From: Mesorhizobium sp. C432A
GTDB lineage: Bacteria > Pseudomonadota > Alphaproteobacteria > Rhizobiales > Rhizobiaceae
DNA length: 64,000 nt
Direction of reading: 5' to 3'
Assembly (NCBI RefSeq): GCF_030323145.1
Contig: NZ_CP100470.1
Span: 1,612,001 to 1,676,000 of the forward strand
Shown here: piece after piece, positions 8,422 to 17,534 of the stretch
How the letters are laid out: each line of letters begins with the position of its first letter
Numbering within the stretch: the stretch's first letter is position 1
Notes under the pieces: model-generated
The model's input: the letters and a program-made list of their open reading frames with translations, nothing else
The model's database searches: none
Told to the model about the DNA's origin: nothing
Position numbers and translations under genes: made by a program

Positions 8422-8910
8422 TCATCTGTTTGTCTCGTTGGCCGGCTCGCCCCTCATCTCGCCGCGGTAGTAGCCGTCGCGCAGGTTGATGCCGTATTCG
8501 ACATAGGCCTTCATGCAAGCCAGCATCTGCGACCAGCCCTCGCAATTGAGGTAGGATTTCTGCAGGCCGACCACGCCTTCCGGCCAGCCGGATTCAGCAA
8601 TGGTCACAAGGGTGCCGCCATCGTCCAGCGGCTCGAAGTTCATCTCGATGCGTGTCTTGTAGGCCGGCCTGTCCTCGGCATCTGTGGCATCCCAGCGCAA
8701 CACGATGCGGCTGTCCTTGACCACTTCATCGACCTCGACCGGCACTTTTCCCCACCAGACGACACCGATGCCGGCTTCCAGCGGGCCGCTGGCGCCGCCG
8801 ATGGTGGTGAAATAGCCGCTGAGCTTCTCCGGATTGACGACTGCGTCGAAGACTTCTGCGACCGGTTTGCCGATGCGTCCGGAAACTCTGAATCCAAGAG
8901 ACATATCCAC
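8422..8910 (-). CDS. SRPBCC (AHSA1-type) domain protein
   Basis: 162 residues. GRIGKPVAEVFDAVVNPEKLSGYF at residues 11-34, WWGKVPVEVDEV, and the C-terminal GWSQMLACMKAYVEYGINL mark an AHSA1-like START fold. In ArsR-linked sets these proteins are thought to bind small hydrophobic compounds; no catalytic residues can be assigned. It is the first gene of the operon running left from the divergent ArsR gene, only 45 bp away. A 20-bp inverted repeat in that gap overlaps the ArsR start codon, so both directions are probably repressed together. Confidence 0.88.
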   Translation of the reverse strand: MDMSLGFRVSGRIGKPVAEVFDAVVNPEKLSGYFTTIGGASGPLEAGIGVVWWGKVPVEVDEVVKDSRIVLRWDATDAEDRPAYKTRIEMNFEPLDDGGTLVTIAESGWPEGVVGLQKSYLNCEGWSQMLACMKAYVEYGINLRDGYYRGEMRGEPANETNR

Positions 8911-8937
8911 AGCTCCTTCCTTGATTGGCTCGACGAT

Positions 8938-8957
8938 ATGTTATAGAAACATAACAT
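8938..8957. promoter_or_regulatory. Candidate ArsR operator (inverted repeat)
   Basis: ATGTTAT (8938-8944) and ATAACAT (8951-8957) form a perfect 7-bp inverted repeat with a 6-base spacer, in the 45-bp gap between the divergent SRPBCC and ArsR genes. Its right arm overlaps the ArsR ATG at 8956. AT-rich 12-2-12-like palindromes overlapping the promoter are typical ArsR sites, so autorepression and shared control are likely. Binding is inferred, not shown. Confidence 0.7.
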
Positions 8958-9279
8958 GTCAAGCCAAACCGCGGACGATCACGTTTTCAAGGCGTTGGCG
9001 CATCCGCGCCGTCGCGAATTGCTGGATCGGCTGAAGGATGCGCCGCAGACGACCGGCATGTTGTGCGAGGCGTTTCCCGACATCGATCGCTGCACCGTCA
9101 TGCTGCATCTCAAGGTGCTGGAAGAAGCCGAACTGGTGGTGGCAAAGCGCCAAGGGCGAGAGCGCTGGAACCATCTCAACGCCCTGCCGATCAAGCACAT
9201 CCACGACCGCTGGATCAGCCAGTATGCCGGCCATGCGCTCAGCATTATCGACCGGCTGAAATCCGATCTGGAGGGCTGA
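8956..9279 (+). CDS. ArsR-type (SmtB-like) winged-helix regulator
   Basis: 107 residues. The fold begins DDHVFKALAHPRRRELLDRLKDAPQ and continues with TGMLCEAFPDIDRCTVMLHLKVLEEAELV (recognition helix) and a wing VAKRQGRERWNHLNALPI. This is the subgroup commonly found beside AHSA1/SRPBCC genes; the metal-binding ELCVCDL cysteine motif of classical ArsR is absent, so the signal is probably not arsenic. The start ATG has no Shine-Dalgarno and lies inside the inverted repeat 8938-8957, which suggests a very short or leaderless transcript. It most likely represses itself and the divergent SRPBCC-VOC-SRPBCC operon. Confidence 0.9.
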   Translation: MSSQTADDHVFKALAHPRRRELLDRLKDAPQTTGMLCEAFPDIDRCTVMLHLKVLEEAELVVAKRQGRERWNHLNALPIKHIHDRWISQYAGHALSIIDRLKSDLEG

Positions 9280-9404
9280 ACCGGCGCGGCTGGACGAATT
9301 GAGCCGATTTATCTATAAGCCGGCCATTCCGACAGAGAACGCCGTGCATCCATCGCGTTGCACCTTAGACGGCTCTGAAATTTGAATTCGAGTACCCGGG
9401 AAGA

Positions 9405-9444
9405 CGAGGTGAGACCACCTCGCTTCGGGATGCTCTAGCCGAAG
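9405..9444 (+). other. Two adjacent hairpins in the yebC leader
   Basis: CGAGGTG (9405-9411) pairs with CACCTCG (9416-9422) across a 4-base loop, and CTTCGG (9423-9428) pairs with CCGAAG (9439-9444). The two stems abut and end 14 bases before the yebC ATG. Neither is followed by a U-tract. They could influence translation or mRNA stability, or belong to an upstream short transcript in the 179-bp gap after the ArsR gene; nothing else is seen in that gap. Confidence 0.5.
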
Positions 9445-9458
9445 ACGACAGGGGTGCC

Positions 9459-10208
9459 ATGGCTGGCCATTCACAGTTCAAGAACATCATGCACCGCAAG
9501 GGCCGCCAGGATGCGGTGCGGTCGAAAATGTTTTCCAAGCTGGCGCGCGAAATCACCGTCGCCGCCAAGAGCGGGACGCCCGACCCATCGATGAACCCGC
9601 GTTTGCGCCTGGCCATCCAGAACGCCAAGGCGGTGTCGATGCCGAAGGACAACATCCAGCGCGCCATCAACAAGGCGTCGATGGGCGATGCCGAGAATTA
9701 CGAAGCGGTGCGCTATGAAGGCTATGGGCCAGGCGGCGTGGCGCTGATCGTCGAGGCGCTGACTGACAACCGCAACCGCTCGGCCTCCAACGTGCGCGCC
9801 GCCTTCACCAAAGCCGGCGGTGCGCTTGGTGAAACCGGCTCGGTGTCGTTCATGTGGAACCGCGCCGGCGAGATTTACTATCCGGCCTCCGCCGGCAGCG
9901 CCGACAAGGTGATGGACGCGGCGATCGAGGCCGGCGCCGATGACGTCGAGTCCGACGAGGAAGGCCACACCATCTACTGCGCGTTCGAGAGTATGGGCGA
10001 AGTGTCTAAGGCGCTGGAAGCCTCGCTTGGCGAGGCCGAATCGGTGAAGCCGATCTGGCAGCCGCAGAACAATGTCCCGGTCGACGAAGAGCGGGCGCAA
10101 TCGCTGATGAAACTGGTGGCAACGCTCGAGGACGATGACGACGTGCAGAGCGTCTACGCCAATTTCGAGGTTGACGACGAGACCATGGCCAAGCTCAGCG
10201 CGGCATGA
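9459..10208 (+). CDS. yebC: YebC/PmpR family protein
   Basis: 249 residues, the exact size of the YebC/TACO1 family. The start [23 protein letters not shown] is the family signature; [29 protein letters not shown] and the C-terminal [19 protein letters not shown] are also conserved. Family members act as transcriptional regulators (PmpR) and, as shown for related proteins, help ribosomes through difficult sequences such as proline stretches. AGGGGTG precedes the ATG. In many proteobacteria yebC lies beside ruvC; here ruvCAB is 22 kb away. The 3' end leads straight into a SelT/SelW-like gene. Confidence 0.96.
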   Translation: MAGHSQFKNIMHRKGRQDAVRSKMFSKLAREITVAAKSGTPDPSMNPRLRLAIQNAKAVSMPKDNIQRAINKASMGDAENYEAVRYEGYGPGGVALIVEALTDNRNRSASNVRAAFTKAGGALGETGSVSFMWNRAGEIYYPASAGSADKVMDAAIEAGADDVESDEEGHTIYCAFESMGEVSKALEASLGEAESVKPIWQPQNNVPVDEERAQSLMKLVATLEDDDDVQSVYANFEVDDETMAKLSAA

Positions 10209-10240
10209 TCGACCAGGACATTGGCGGAACTCAATCCGAC

Positions 10241-10546
10241 ATGAGCGAGCTGCACATCATCCGCATCACCTATTGCACGCAGTGCCAGTGGCTGCTGCGG
10301 GCCGGCTGGATGGCGCAGGAGCTGCTCTCCACCTTCGGCACGGATCTCGGTGAAGTGACGCTGGTGCCGGGCACAGGCGGCATCTTCACCGTTTCCTGCA
10401 ACGATGTGCTGATCTGGGACCGCAAGCGCGACGGCGGCTTTCCCGATGCCGCCAGGCTCAAGCAGCTGGTGCGCGACGTCATCGATCCGGACCGGGATCT
10501 AGGCCATTCCGACCACAAGGGTCACACGCAAAACGACCCCGCTTGA
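10241..10546 (+). CDS. SelT/SelW/SelH (Rdx) family thioredoxin-like protein
   Basis: About 101 residues. HIIRITYCTQCQWLLRAGWMAQEL near the start holds the CxxC redox motif (CTQC) in the position where eukaryotic and some bacterial members carry Cys-x-x-Sec, followed by VTLVPGTGGIFTVSCNDVLIWDRK. The family is thioredoxin-like and thought to act in thiol redox reactions; the bacterial substrate is unknown. An alternative start at 10205 overlaps the yebC stop as ATGA and would add 12 residues, pointing to coupled translation either way. The C-terminal HSDHKGHTQ tail is outside the domain. Confidence 0.85.
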   Translation: MSELHIIRITYCTQCQWLLRAGWMAQELLSTFGTDLGEVTLVPGTGGIFTVSCNDVLIWDRKRDGGFPDAARLKQLVRDVIDPDRDLGHSDHKGHTQNDPA

Positions 10547-10555
10547 GGCGAGGTC
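10535..10555. terminator. Bidirectional terminator-like hairpin
   Basis: GACCCCGC (10535-10542) and GCGAGGTC (10548-10555) pair with one mismatch around TTGAG. On the minus strand the stem is followed by GTTTTG, on the plus strand by TTCTG. It overlaps the end of the SelT-like gene and lies between it and the convergent DUF1772 gene. Confidence 0.55.
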
Positions 10556-10579
10556 TTCTGCATTTCGGAGTGCCATTCT

Positions 10580-11056
10580 TCAGAGTAATGCGAAGATGAA
10601 GCTGGCCATCGACACGATGGCGGTGATGGTGCGGACGTGGTTCCACATCACCCATTGATTCAGATGGTTCGCCCACACGGCTGCGCCATCGGCGCCGGCC
10701 GGGTCGACGGCGGCGAGCGCATCGTTGAGCGGCACATTGAAGACCATGGTCACGATCGGGTTGCCGATCAAATAGATCACGGCGCCGGCAAGCAGCCAGT
10801 ATGAGCCGGACTGGCTCCACCCCATGAGAACGGCGGCGATAAGCACCAGACAGAGCAGGCCGGTGCCGAACAGCGCCGTCATGAAGGTGGGCGTGATCAC
10901 CGTGATGTTGATCGAATTCATCGCTGCGATGCCTTGGGGGACCGGCAGCCGGGCAAGCGCCGCCATGATAAAGTTGGAAAAGGCGAAGAACACGCCGCCG
11001 ACGACGCCCGAGCCGATTGCAGCGATGATGGTGAGGGTGGGAAAAAGCTTGATCAT
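10580..11056 (-). CDS. DUF1772 (anthrone oxygenase-like) membrane protein
   Basis: 158 residues with four hydrophobic helices. GSGVVGGVFFAFSNFIMAALARLP near the start, QGIAAMNSINITVITPTFMTALFG and the final WNHVRTITAIVSMASFIFALL are the conserved parts of DUF1772, a family that includes anthrone-oxygenase-like proteins. The exact role here is unknown. The start at 11056 (MIKLFPTLTII) comes 1 base after the stop of the upstream NmrA-like gene, so the two are clearly cotranscribed and probably translationally linked. Both are divergent from, and probably repressed by, the TetR gene at 12004. Confidence 0.85.
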   Translation of the reverse strand: MIKLFPTLTIIAAIGSGVVGGVFFAFSNFIMAALARLPVPQGIAAMNSINITVITPTFMTALFGTGLLCLVLIAAVLMGWSQSGSYWLLAGAVIYLIGNPIVTMVFNVPLNDALAAVDPAGADGAAVWANHLNQWVMWNHVRTITAIVSMASFIFALL

Positions 11057-11057
11057 C

Positions 11058-11885
11058 TCAGTTGCTCCAGATGCCGGTTGCAGCGGTTTCATTTGCGTAG
11101 GCGGAAAAGTCTTTCGGCGCGCGGCCGAGCACACGCTGGACGCCGTCGGTCAGCGTCTCGTTGCGGCCGTCAAGCACTTCGGTGAACAGCTCGTTGAGAA
11201 GCCAGGCGATTTCGGGCGGCAGTTCGTATGCCGCCGTCGCGGCGGTGAATTCGTCATGCGAGCTCTTGATATAGCGGATGTCGCGGCCGGTCGCCTTGGC
11301 GATCTCGGCAACCGCGTCGGCGAAGCTTAGCAGCCGCGGCCCGGTCAGCTCATAGAGCTGGCCGACATGACCCGGTTCGGTCAGCGCAACGAAGGCAGCA
11401 TCGGCGATGTCGTCGACATCGACGAAGGGCTCGCCAACAGGGCCGACAGGCAAAGCCACTTCGCCTTGCCGCAAGGACTCGACGAGAAAACCTTCGCTGA
11501 AATTCTGCGAAAACCAAGCGCAACGCAGGATCGTCCAGTCAGCGCCCGAGGCTTTGACCATCTCTTCGGCGCGCTGGGCTTCGGTCTCGCCGCGGCCGGA
11601 GAGCAGCACTATGCGGGTGACGCCATTTGCCACCGCAAGCCTGGCGAAGGCGCCGACGGTCTCGGCGGCGCCCGGCACGGCGATGTCGGGATAGTAACTG
11701 ATGTACACGGCGCCCAAGCCCTGCATGGCAGGCTCCCAGGTCGCCGGAACCTCCCAGTCGAAGCGGGGGCTGCCGGAACGCGAGCCGATGCGCACGGGAA
11801 TGCCCTGTGAGGTCAGCCGCTCGGCGAGGCGACGGCCGGTCTTGCCAGTGCCACCGAGGATCAGGACTGGTTTGGTGTCGGTCAT
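11058..11885 (-). CDS. NmrA-like NAD(P)-binding oxidoreductase
   Basis: 275 residues. The Rossmann nucleotide loop reads LILGGTGKTGRRLAERL (about residues 7-23), followed by RIVLLSGRGETEAQ, DWTILRCAWFSQNFSEG and PFVDVDDIADAAFVAL, which match atypical short-chain dehydrogenases of the NmrA/quinone-reductase 2 type. Members act as NAD(P)H sensors or quinone reductases. The catalytic Tyr-x-x-x-Lys of classical SDRs is not seen. The start at 11885 has AAAGGAAA upstream. It forms a two-gene operon with the DUF1772 gene and is divergent from a TetR regulator. Confidence 0.9.
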   Translation of the reverse strand: MTDTKPVLILGGTGKTGRRLAERLTSQGIPVRIGSRSGSPRFDWEVPATWEPAMQGLGAVYISYYPDIAVPGAAETVGAFARLAVANGVTRIVLLSGRGETEAQRAEEMVKASGADWTILRCAWFSQNFSEGFLVESLRQGEVALPVGPVGEPFVDVDDIADAAFVALTEPGHVGQLYELTGPRLLSFADAVAEIAKATGRDIRYIKSSHDEFTAATAAYELPPEIAWLLNELFTEVLDGRNETLTDGVQRVLGRAPKDFSAYANETAATGIWSN

Positions 11886-11900
11886 TGTGGGTTTCCTTTG

Positions 11901-11933
11901 TTTACAAACATGAGTAATCCTCACATTTGCAAA
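11901..11933. promoter_or_regulatory. Candidate TetR operator
   Basis: An extended palindrome with core TGAG-TAATC-CTCA (11911-11923) and matching flanks TTTACAAACA and CATTTGCAAA (7 of 10 positions symmetric). It lies in the 118-bp gap between the NmrA-like and TetR genes, 16 bases upstream of the former's ATG. This is the expected place and size for a TetR dimer site controlling both directions; binding is inferred. Confidence 0.65.
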
Positions 11934-12003
11934 ACGTGATAAACCCTCGTATTTTGGGAGTCAAGCCGTTTGTTGGCAGATTTTGTCGAGGCCGGAGGCC
12001 GTC

Positions 12004-12645
12004 ATGGAAGACACAGCAACGCCCGCATCTGCCCAGGAGCAGGTCGCATCGCCGCGACGGGCGCCCACCCAGCAGCGCAGCCGCGAGCGGGTCGAGCGCA
12101 TGCTGGCCGCAGCCTCGGCGCTGATTGCCGAGCAAGGCAGCGACGCCATGCGCATGGGCGAGGTGGCGGAACGGGCCGCGGTGTCGATCGGCTCGCTCTA
12201 CCAGTTCTTTCCCGACAAGCGGGCGATCGTCTGGGCGCTGGCCGAGCGCTACACCGCCGAAAGCCAGGCCTGCATCTCCTCGGCGCTCAAGGATGTCGTC
12301 GACGCCGAGGGCCTGCGGCAGGCGTTTTCGGAGCTGGTCGATATCTACTACCAGCTGTTCCTGGCCGAGCCGGTGATGCGCGACATCTGGTCGGGCACCC
12401 AGGCTGACAAGGCGCTGCGCCAGCTCGAACTTGCCGACAGCCGGGCGAATGCCGAATTCCTGACCACGGTGCTGAAGCGGCTGCATCCCGGTGCCGATCC
12501 GGTGGCGCTGGAGACGACGGCCTTCCTTGTCTGGCAGATGGGCGAGGCTGCCGTGCGGCTGGCGATCTCGGTCGACCGGCAGGAGGGCGACAGGCTGGTC
12601 GCCGCCTACAAGCGCATGGCGCTGCGGGAATTAGTCGGCGCCTGA
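12004..12645 (+). CDS. TetR family transcriptional regulator
   Basis: 213 residues. The DNA-binding part lies at about residues 23-75: QQRSRERVERMLAAASALIAEQG, MRMGEVAERAAVSIGSLYQFFPDKRAI, with the SIGSLYQFF recognition helix. The rest is the variable ligand domain. The start at 12004 has GGAGG 6 bases upstream; a TTG at 11983 is less likely. It is divergent from the NmrA/DUF1772 operon with a strong palindrome between, so it probably represses that operon and itself. Its last 40 bp overlap the convergent AraC gene. Confidence 0.92.
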   Translation: MEDTATPASAQEQVASPRRAPTQQRSRERVERMLAAASALIAEQGSDAMRMGEVAERAAVSIGSLYQFFPDKRAIVWALAERYTAESQACISSALKDVVDAEGLRQAFSELVDIYYQLFLAEPVMRDIWSGTQADKALRQLELADSRANAEFLTTVLKRLHPGADPVALETTAFLVWQMGEAAVRLAISVDRQEGDRLVAAYKRMALRELVGA

Positions 12646-13166
12646 CCGGTGTCGCCCGCCTTCATTTTGTCTCGCCTGGCAACGGCATGGCCGCGAGATT
12701 TCGCTTCGACGGCCCGATGCTCCAGCCGCCAAGCCTTCGGGCTCAAGCCTGTCACGCGCAGGAACTCGCGGTTGACGTTCGATTTGCTGAGAAACCCGGC
12801 GTCGAACATGATGCGGGTGATGGGTTCGTCGCTGGCCGCCAGCAGGCGGCAGGCTTCGCCGATGCGCTGGTCGTTGACATATTGCGACACGCTCGATCCG
12901 TGGATGCGGTTGACCGTCGACGACACTTGCCGCGCCGGCAGGCCGAGGCGCCTGGCGATACGGCCGAGGTTGAGGTCAACGTCCCTGTAGAGTTCTTTTG
13001 ACCGCATCAGCGCGTCGACCGCCGCCGCGACCGCGGAATCCTCGCTCGTCGCCCGTGGCGTAGCTTGCTCGGTGACCGCGTCGGCGTCCTTCGTCGACAG
13101 TTCGCTTGCCAACACTGCCGGCGCCAAACCCTCGATCGTGATCAAAGGCGATTTCGTCCGCGCCAC
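12606..13166 (-). CDS. AraC-type helix-turn-helix regulator
   Basis: 186 residues from a GTG start at 13166. A C-terminal AraC domain is clear: LNLGRIARRLGLPARQVSSTVNRIHG (first helix-turn-helix), SVSQYVNDQRIGEACRLLAASDEPITRIMFDAGFLSKSNVNREFLRVTGLSPKAWR (second), about residues 65-150. There is only a short 60-residue N-terminus with no recognisable sensor domain. No upstream coding is possible because the start lies next to the rpmE terminator, so this is a small stand-alone form or the remnant of a longer regulator. Its 3' end overlaps the TetR gene by 40 bp on the opposite strand. Confidence 0.82.
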   Translation of the reverse strand: MARTKSPLITIEGLAPAVLASELSTKDADAVTEQATPRATSEDSAVAAAVDALMRSKELYRDVDLNLGRIARRLGLPARQVSSTVNRIHGSSVSQYVNDQRIGEACRLLAASDEPITRIMFDAGFLSKSNVNREFLRVTGLSPKAWRLEHRAVEAKSRGHAVARRDKMKAGDTGQAPTNSRSAMRL

Positions 13167-13177
13167 GATCCGCTGAA

Positions 13178-13203
13178 CAAAAAACCCGCCACAAGGGCGG
13201 GTT
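13178..13203 (-). terminator. Rho-independent terminator of rpmE
   Basis: AACCCGCC (13183-13190) and GGCGGGTT (13196-13203) form an 8-bp stem; on the minus strand it is followed by a run of T. It lies 25 bases past the rpmE stop and just before the GTG of the AraC gene. Confidence 0.9.
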
Positions 13204-13227
13204 CCTGATCTGCGAAAGCCGATAGGC

Positions 13228-13449
13228 TTAAAGGCCGAACCCTTCGAAGCGCTTCTTGAACTTCGACAGGCGGCCGCCGCGGTCGAGCAGGGTTTGCTGG
13301 CCGCCGGTCCAGGCCGGGTGCGTGGTCGGGTCGATATCGAGGTTCATCGTATCGCCTTCCTTGCCCCAGGTCGAACGGGTCGAGTATTCTGTGCCATCGG
13401 TCATGACGACCTTGATGGTGTGGTAGTCGGGATGGATATCGGCCTTCAT
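13228..13449 (-). CDS. rpmE: 50S ribosomal protein L31, cysteine-free form
   Basis: 73 residues. [29 protein letters not shown] and [25 protein letters not shown] are the L31 type A sequence. The zinc-binding cysteines of the C+ form (C-x15-C and C-x2-C) are all missing, so this is the zinc-independent form often used when zinc is scarce. Neither Zur-box nor a second L31 gene is visible in the window. It is a monocistronic unit with its own terminator and is divergent from the ABC exporter gene at 13655. Confidence 0.95.
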   Translation of the reverse strand: MKADIHPDYHTIKVVMTDGTEYSTRSTWGKEGDTMNLDIDPTTHPAWTGGQQTLLDRGGRLSKFKKRFEGFGL

Positions 13450-13654
13450 TGTCGTGCTTCCTGGCTTGTGGCGCTACAGACGGGCCCGTGGCCTGCGTCG
13501 ATGCGCCCCTTTTTAAAACTCGAAGCCGCAGCTATTGAAAAGCCACGGCTTCTAAAACGGTCGGCGAGCCTATACATCAGCCGGAATTGAATCACAAGGC
13601 CACGGCAGGCGCATATTGAACGCGCCCACCTGGAAGCGGCCAGAGGAAACGGTC

Positions 13655-15457
<1,803 letters not shown>

Positions 15458-15467
15458 CAACCCGCAA

Positions 15468-16955
15468 TCAGGCGGGACCATACCGCTTGCGGAGATGCTC
15501 GGTGAAATACGCGGCGTTGAGCTTTTCCCCGGTGGCGCGCTCAAGCAGTTCGGGCGTCGACCAGCGGGATCCCTGCGACCAGATATTGTCGCGGCGCCAG
15601 TCATTGATGGCGGCGAAATTGCCCTTGGCGAGGTCGCTGTCGGCTGAAGGATGGTCGCGCGTCAGCGCAGCCCATTGCTGCGCCGCCATCATAGCGCCCA
15701 GCGTATAGGACGGGAAATAGCCGAAGGCGGCGCCTGGCCAATGCACGTCCTGCATCGGTCCGTCGGCTGGATTGTCGATGGTCGAAAGGCCAAGATACTC
15801 CCGCATCTTGGCGTCCCAGGCTTCGGGCAGGTCGGCCGCCTGCAGCCGCCCCGAGACCAGCTCCTGCTCCAACTCGTAGCGCAGGATGACATGCAGCGGG
15901 TAGGTTACCTCGTCGGCGTCGACGCGGATCAGGCCGCGCTCGACCCGGTGCACATGCAGCAGGATGTCGTCCAGCGACCAGGCCTCGCCGAGATGCTTTT
16001 CCACCACCGGCAGCGCCCAGCGCCAGAATTCGGGGTTGCGGCCGATCTGCTTTTCGACGAACAGGCTCTGGCTTTCATGCACCGCCATGCCGCGCGCCTT
16101 GCCCAGCGGCCAGTGCGCCCAGGCCTTCGGCAGGTTCTGCTCGTAGAGCGCGTGGCCGGTCTCGTGCAGCACGCCCATCAAAGCCGACAGGAAATCGGAC
16201 GTTTTGTAGCGGGTGGTGATGCGCACGTCGCTCGGCACGCCGCCGCAGAAGGGATGGTGCGATACGGACAGAGAACCGTGGGTGAGGTCGAAGCCGACCG
16301 AAGCCATCATGGCGAGACCAAGCTCGCGCTGCCGGTCGATCGCATAGCTGCCGGAGAGCGGCTTCACGGGATGCCTGGCCAGGCGCGCTTCCTGCGCGGC
16401 CAGGGCTTCCGGCACGAAGCCCTTCAGGAATGTCTTCAGCTCGGTGAAGACCGGCGTGATGTCGGCGGCGCGGTTGCCAGGATCGTATTGCTCCATCAGC
16501 GCGTCGTAGGGATCGAGGCCGAGCGCGTCGGCGCGCAGGGCGGCTTCCTCGCGCACCAGCGCGATGACACTTTCGAGCGCCGGCAGGAATCCGGCCCAGT
16601 CGTTCTTGGCGCGCAGGTCGCGCCAGAGTTGCTCCGAGCGCATGCGCGCTACCGTCTGGCGCTCGACGAATTCGACCGGCAGGCAGGTCAGGTTGGTGTA
16701 TTGCCGGCGCAACTCCCGAACCGCCGCTTGCTGCTCCTCGTTGAGCGCTTCAGCTTCTGCAGCGGCGAGCCAGTCGGCGATCTCCGGCGCGGTAGCCCTG
16801 ATATGCAGCATGCCGGCAAGCGAAGACATCGCTTCGGCGCGCTTCTCGCCGCCGCCGACGGCCATGTGGGTCGCCTCGTCGGCGCCGAGGATAGCGAGCG
16901 CATGTTCCAGCGCTTCGAGCTTGTGGCCGAGATCATCGAGCTTCTGAAAAGACAT
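15468..16955 (-). CDS. Carboxypeptidase Taq (M32 family metallocarboxypeptidase)
   Basis: 495 residues, the standard length for M32 carboxypeptidases. The zinc site HETGHALYEQNLP and the second motif GMAVHESQSLF with the downstream glutamate are present, together with the family blocks VSHHPFCGGVPSDVRITTRY and EVTYPLHVILRYELEQEL. These cytosolic enzymes remove C-terminal residues with broad specificity. The start at 16955 (MSFQKLDDL) is preceded by GCGGAA; a longer start at 17018 is possible but less typical. It is convergent with the ABC exporter gene, with 10 bp between stops. Confidence 0.94.
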   Translation of the reverse strand: MSFQKLDDLGHKLEALEHALAILGADEATHMAVGGGEKRAEAMSSLAGMLHIRATAPEIADWLAAAEAEALNEEQQAAVRELRRQYTNLTCLPVEFVERQTVARMRSEQLWRDLRAKNDWAGFLPALESVIALVREEAALRADALGLDPYDALMEQYDPGNRAADITPVFTELKTFLKGFVPEALAAQEARLARHPVKPLSGSYAIDRQRELGLAMMASVGFDLTHGSLSVSHHPFCGGVPSDVRITTRYKTSDFLSALMGVLHETGHALYEQNLPKAWAHWPLGKARGMAVHESQSLFVEKQIGRNPEFWRWALPVVEKHLGEAWSLDDILLHVHRVERGLIRVDADEVTYPLHVILRYELEQELVSGRLQAADLPEAWDAKMREYLGLSTIDNPADGPMQDVHWPGAAFGYFPSYTLGAMMAAQQWAALTRDHPSADSDLAKGNFAAINDWRRDNIWSQGSRWSTPELLERATGEKLNAAYFTEHLRKRYGPA

Positions 16956-17101
16956 GACAGGTTCCGCGTTTTGGACCGCGGGAAAAGATACCAACGCGCC
17001 AGGATTGGCAACCCTCAAAGGTGGCTATGCAGCTTGCGCCGGTGAGCTGGTGCGTGGAATGCTGGCTGACGGTGGAACACCGCCATGGAGGGGAGACTAA
17101 G

Positions 17102-17455
17102 ATGATCGGCAATATCCTGGTCGGGCTGGTGGCCCTGATCCACCTCTTTATCGTCTATCTGGAGATGGTGGCGTGGGACACACCGCGCGGGCACAGGGCG
17201 TTCAACCTCAAGCCGGACTTCGCCAGCGCATCGAAGGTGCTCGCCGCCAATCAGGGGCTCTACAACGGCTTCCTTGCTGCGGGGCTGATCTGGGGCCTCT
17301 ATCTCGGCGCGGCGGGATTCCAGATCAAGGTGTTCTTCCTGCTTTGCATCGCCGTCGCCGGCCTCTATGGCGCGGCGACTGCCAGCCGGAAGATCCTCTA
17401 TATTCAGACCGTGCCGGCGGTGCTGGCCCTCGCTGCGCTGTGGCTGGGCTGGTGA
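17102..17455 (+). CDS. DUF1304 family membrane protein
   Basis: 117 residues with four membrane helices. VALIHLFIVYLEMVAWDTPRGHRAFNL at the start, ANQGLYNGFLAAGLIWG in the middle, and AGLYGAATASRKILYIQTVPAVLALAAL at the end are the DUF1304 pattern. The conserved H, E and NQGLYNG residues are all present. Function unknown. A strong ribosome site GGAGGGGAG precedes the start at 17102. It is divergent from the M32 gene and stands alone. Confidence 0.9.
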   Translation: MIGNILVGLVALIHLFIVYLEMVAWDTPRGHRAFNLKPDFASASKVLAANQGLYNGFLAAGLIWGLYLGAAGFQIKVFFLLCIAVAGLYGAATASRKILYIQTVPAVLALAALWLGW

Positions 17456-17493
17456 CAAAAAAGACGCCCTCGGAACCAGATCCCGCGGGCGTC
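17455..17493 (-). terminator. Rho-independent terminator
   Basis: GACGCCC (17463-17469) and GGGCGTC (17487-17493) pair around a 17-base loop; read on the minus strand the stem is followed by TTTTTTG. It lies 41 bases past the stop of the secreted-protein gene at 17535 and may also stop readthrough from the DUF1304 gene. Confidence 0.8.
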
Positions 17494-17534
17494 AGACAGT
17501 CCCTTCCTCATTCCTGGAGATATCAGAGCGGACC

